DNA from: CAWJMD01 sp963843835
Lineage (GTDB): Bacteria; Actinomycetota; Actinomycetes; Actinomycetales; CAWJMD01
Length of the DNA stretch: 64,000 nt
Direction of reading: 5' to 3'
Assembly: GCA_963843835.1 (NCBI GenBank)
Contig: CAWJMD010000001.1
Span: 558,001 to 622,000, forward strand
Part shown: one piece after another, positions 63,437 through 64,000 of the stretch
Layout of the letters: every line of letters begins with the position of its first letter
Position numbering within the stretch: position 1 is the stretch's first letter
The notes under the pieces: generated by a model
The model's database searches: none
What the model saw: the letters and a program-made list of their open reading frames with translations, nothing else
What the model was told of the DNA's origin: nothing
Program-made: the position numbers and the translations under genes

Positions 63437-63752
63437 ACGCCAGTTCGACGGCGCGGCCCGGCCGGTGGGGAGACCCACCGGCAGGAAAGCGTAGGAGAGA
63501 GGGCGGACCGGTCGGGGAACCGACGGGCCGCACCACGCGGGGCAACCTGCGAGGCGGCGCCGATGACGCGGCGCCGGGCCCGGCAGGACCCGGTCGGGCG
63601 GGGTTCCCGAACGGGTGTCCCGGTCACCTCGGTGACCGGATGGCCTGCACGGGCGGGCGTCGTCCCGCTGCTCTCGAGGTCCGGTTCGCCGGCCACGGGC
63701 GCGACCACCGCGCAATCGAGGCCCCTCCATCTCATACATGGAGGGGCCTCGA
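63437..63752 (+). ncRNA. Candidate structured noncoding RNA between groL and the DUF4031 gene
   Basis: About 315 bases without a plausible protein frame fold locally into a string of hairpins. GCCGGTGGG-GAGA-CCCACCGGC is at 63461-63482 and GTCGG-GGAA-CCGAC at 63511-63524, extended by outer GCGG/CCGC. CGCGGG-GCAA-CCTGCG is at 63536-63551 and CGGCGCC/GGCGCCG at 63555-63576. A stem around TCGGG/CCCGA lies near 63587-63620, CCGGTCAC-CTCG-GTGACCGG at 63620-63639, and CCGG-TTCG-CCGG at 63681-63692. Three loops are GNRA only when read on the + strand, which indicates the transcribed strand. It begins at a promoter-like pair and ends in a perfect terminator hairpin. I find no RNase P, tmRNA or known riboswitch signature. 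Boundaries are approximate. Confidence 0.6.
63716..63752 (+). terminator. Perfect 15-bp terminator hairpin of the structured RNA
   Basis: TCGAGGCCCCTCCAT and ATGGAGGGGCCTCGA pair perfectly around the loop CTCATAC. There is no T-run. It separates the RNA segment from the downstream DUF4031 gene, whose own -10 lies to its right. Confidence 0.75.
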
Positions 63753-63789
63753 CCCATTCCCGGACACGTTGACGGAGCGCCGCCCGACC

Positions 63790-63795
63790 TAGGCT
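63790..63795 (+). promoter_or_regulatory. -10 element of a leaderless promoter for the DUF4031 gene
   Basis: TAGGCT is six bases before ATG 63802. TTGACG at 63769-63774 is a possible -35 with a short 15-base spacer. It means the upstream RNA segment is not simply the leader of this gene. Confidence 0.5.
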
Positions 63796-63801
63796 GGCGC
63801 C

Positions 63802-64000
63802 ATGGCCGTCCTGATCGACCCCCCGCGGTGGCCCGCGCACGGTCGCGTCTGGAGCCACCTGACCAGCGACGCCTCCCTCGACGAGCTGCACGCCTTCGCG
63901 GGAGCCGCAGGCATCCCCCGACGCGCCTTCGAGGGCGACCACTACGACGTGCCCGCCGAGATGTACCGCCAGGCGGTGGCTGCCGGGGCCGAGGAGGTCG
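63802..64000 (+). CDS. DUF4031 domain protein (partial, runs off the right edge)
   Basis: The first 66 codons read MAVLIDPPRWPAHGRVWSHL, then TSDASLDELHAFAGAAGIPRRAFEGDHYDVPAEMYRQAVAAGAEEV, matching the small DUF4031 family throughout. Members are about 80-100 residues and of unknown function. ATG 63802 is supported by the leaderless -10 element six bases upstream. Confidence 0.85.
   Translation, partial: MAVLIDPPRWPAHGRVWSHLTSDASLDELHAFAGAAGIPRRAFEGDHYDVPAEMYRQAVAAGAEEV

Noticed and set aside
63437..63752. RNase P RNA, tmRNA or a known riboswitch as identity of the structured RNA
   Set aside because: The conserved GAGGAAAGTCCGGGC core of RNase P, the tRNA-like ends and tag frame of tmRNA, and the box motifs of B12, TPP, c-di-AMP and c-di-GMP switches are not visible.
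63214..63942. A 242-codon minus-strand gene after groL
   Set aside because: It crosses the hairpin RNA segment and the DUF4031 start, has no ribosome-binding site or recognisable domain, and depends on GC bias.

Overview
The window is very GC-rich, dense and almost free of mobile DNA. It has many GTG starts, 4-base stop/start overlaps, a 14-subunit type nuo operon, a menaquinone-type polyprenyl synthase, two tandem CIRCE elements before groL and many leaderless-looking promoters. This points to a high-GC actinobacterium, probably an aerobic soil or plant-associated one given the ACC deaminase gene. I cannot fix the genus from sequence alone.

Layout. 1-13.3 kb: the end of nuoD and then nuoE-N (respiratory complex I), all on the + strand and mostly overlapping; nuoG and nuoI each carry an apparent one-base surplus. 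13.3-19.8 kb: a long-chain polyprenyl diphosphate synthase, RarD-like permease, lipoprotein, App1-type phosphatase, serA, a small YrdB-like membrane protein and a DsbA/FrnE oxidoreductase. 19.9-26.2 kb: a LysR regulator divergent from a small gene, then a patchwork of intact genes (GH15 hydrolase, flavoprotein disulfide reductase, DUF1905, PIN domain, DUF421) and wrecks of DoxX, VOC and SDR genes. 26.2-30.6 kb: an ECF-like sigma factor facing an Asp23/Gls24 envelope-stress cluster that includes a small protein with a J-domain-like HPD motif; its last gene is frameshifted. 30.7-34.2 kb: ACC deaminase next to an AceE/transketolase-like E1 enzyme. 34.2-40.7 kb: small stress and housekeeping genes, a tRNA-Arg, a cupin-cyclase fusion, a quinone oxidoreductase and an MFS exporter. 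40.7-45.2 kb: a minus-strand group of two TerD proteins, one joined to an FtsK-like domain without a Walker A motif, and an isoaspartyl methyltransferase-like gene. 45.2-51.8 kb: a hydrolase-ABC ATPase fusion with its permease, divergent from a degenerate helicase-like protein. 51.8-52.4 kb: a ruined HNH/DUF222 gene. 52.6-61.2 kb: amidohydrolase, ThrE-like exporter, ung, DUF3263, a LytR_C protein, a SRPBCC-ArsR-SRPBCC operon with a clear operator, a phytoene-dehydrogenase-like flavoprotein and an HTTM-like membrane protein with its partner. 61.3-64 kb: groL under CIRCE control, its terminator, a cluster of TCCACA motifs, then a promoter, about 315 bases of GC-rich hairpins with three GNRA tetraloops and a perfect terminator hairpin, and the start of a DUF4031 gene.

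The best candidate for something undescribed is the structured RNA after groL (about 63437-63752). Next are the hydrolase-ABC fusion, the sigma/Asp23/J-like cluster and the ACC deaminase-E1 pair. Three genes (nuoG, nuoI and the AmaP-like gene) break by exactly one surplus base immediately before a CTG codon. Sequencing error is the simplest explanation, but the shared context deserves a check.
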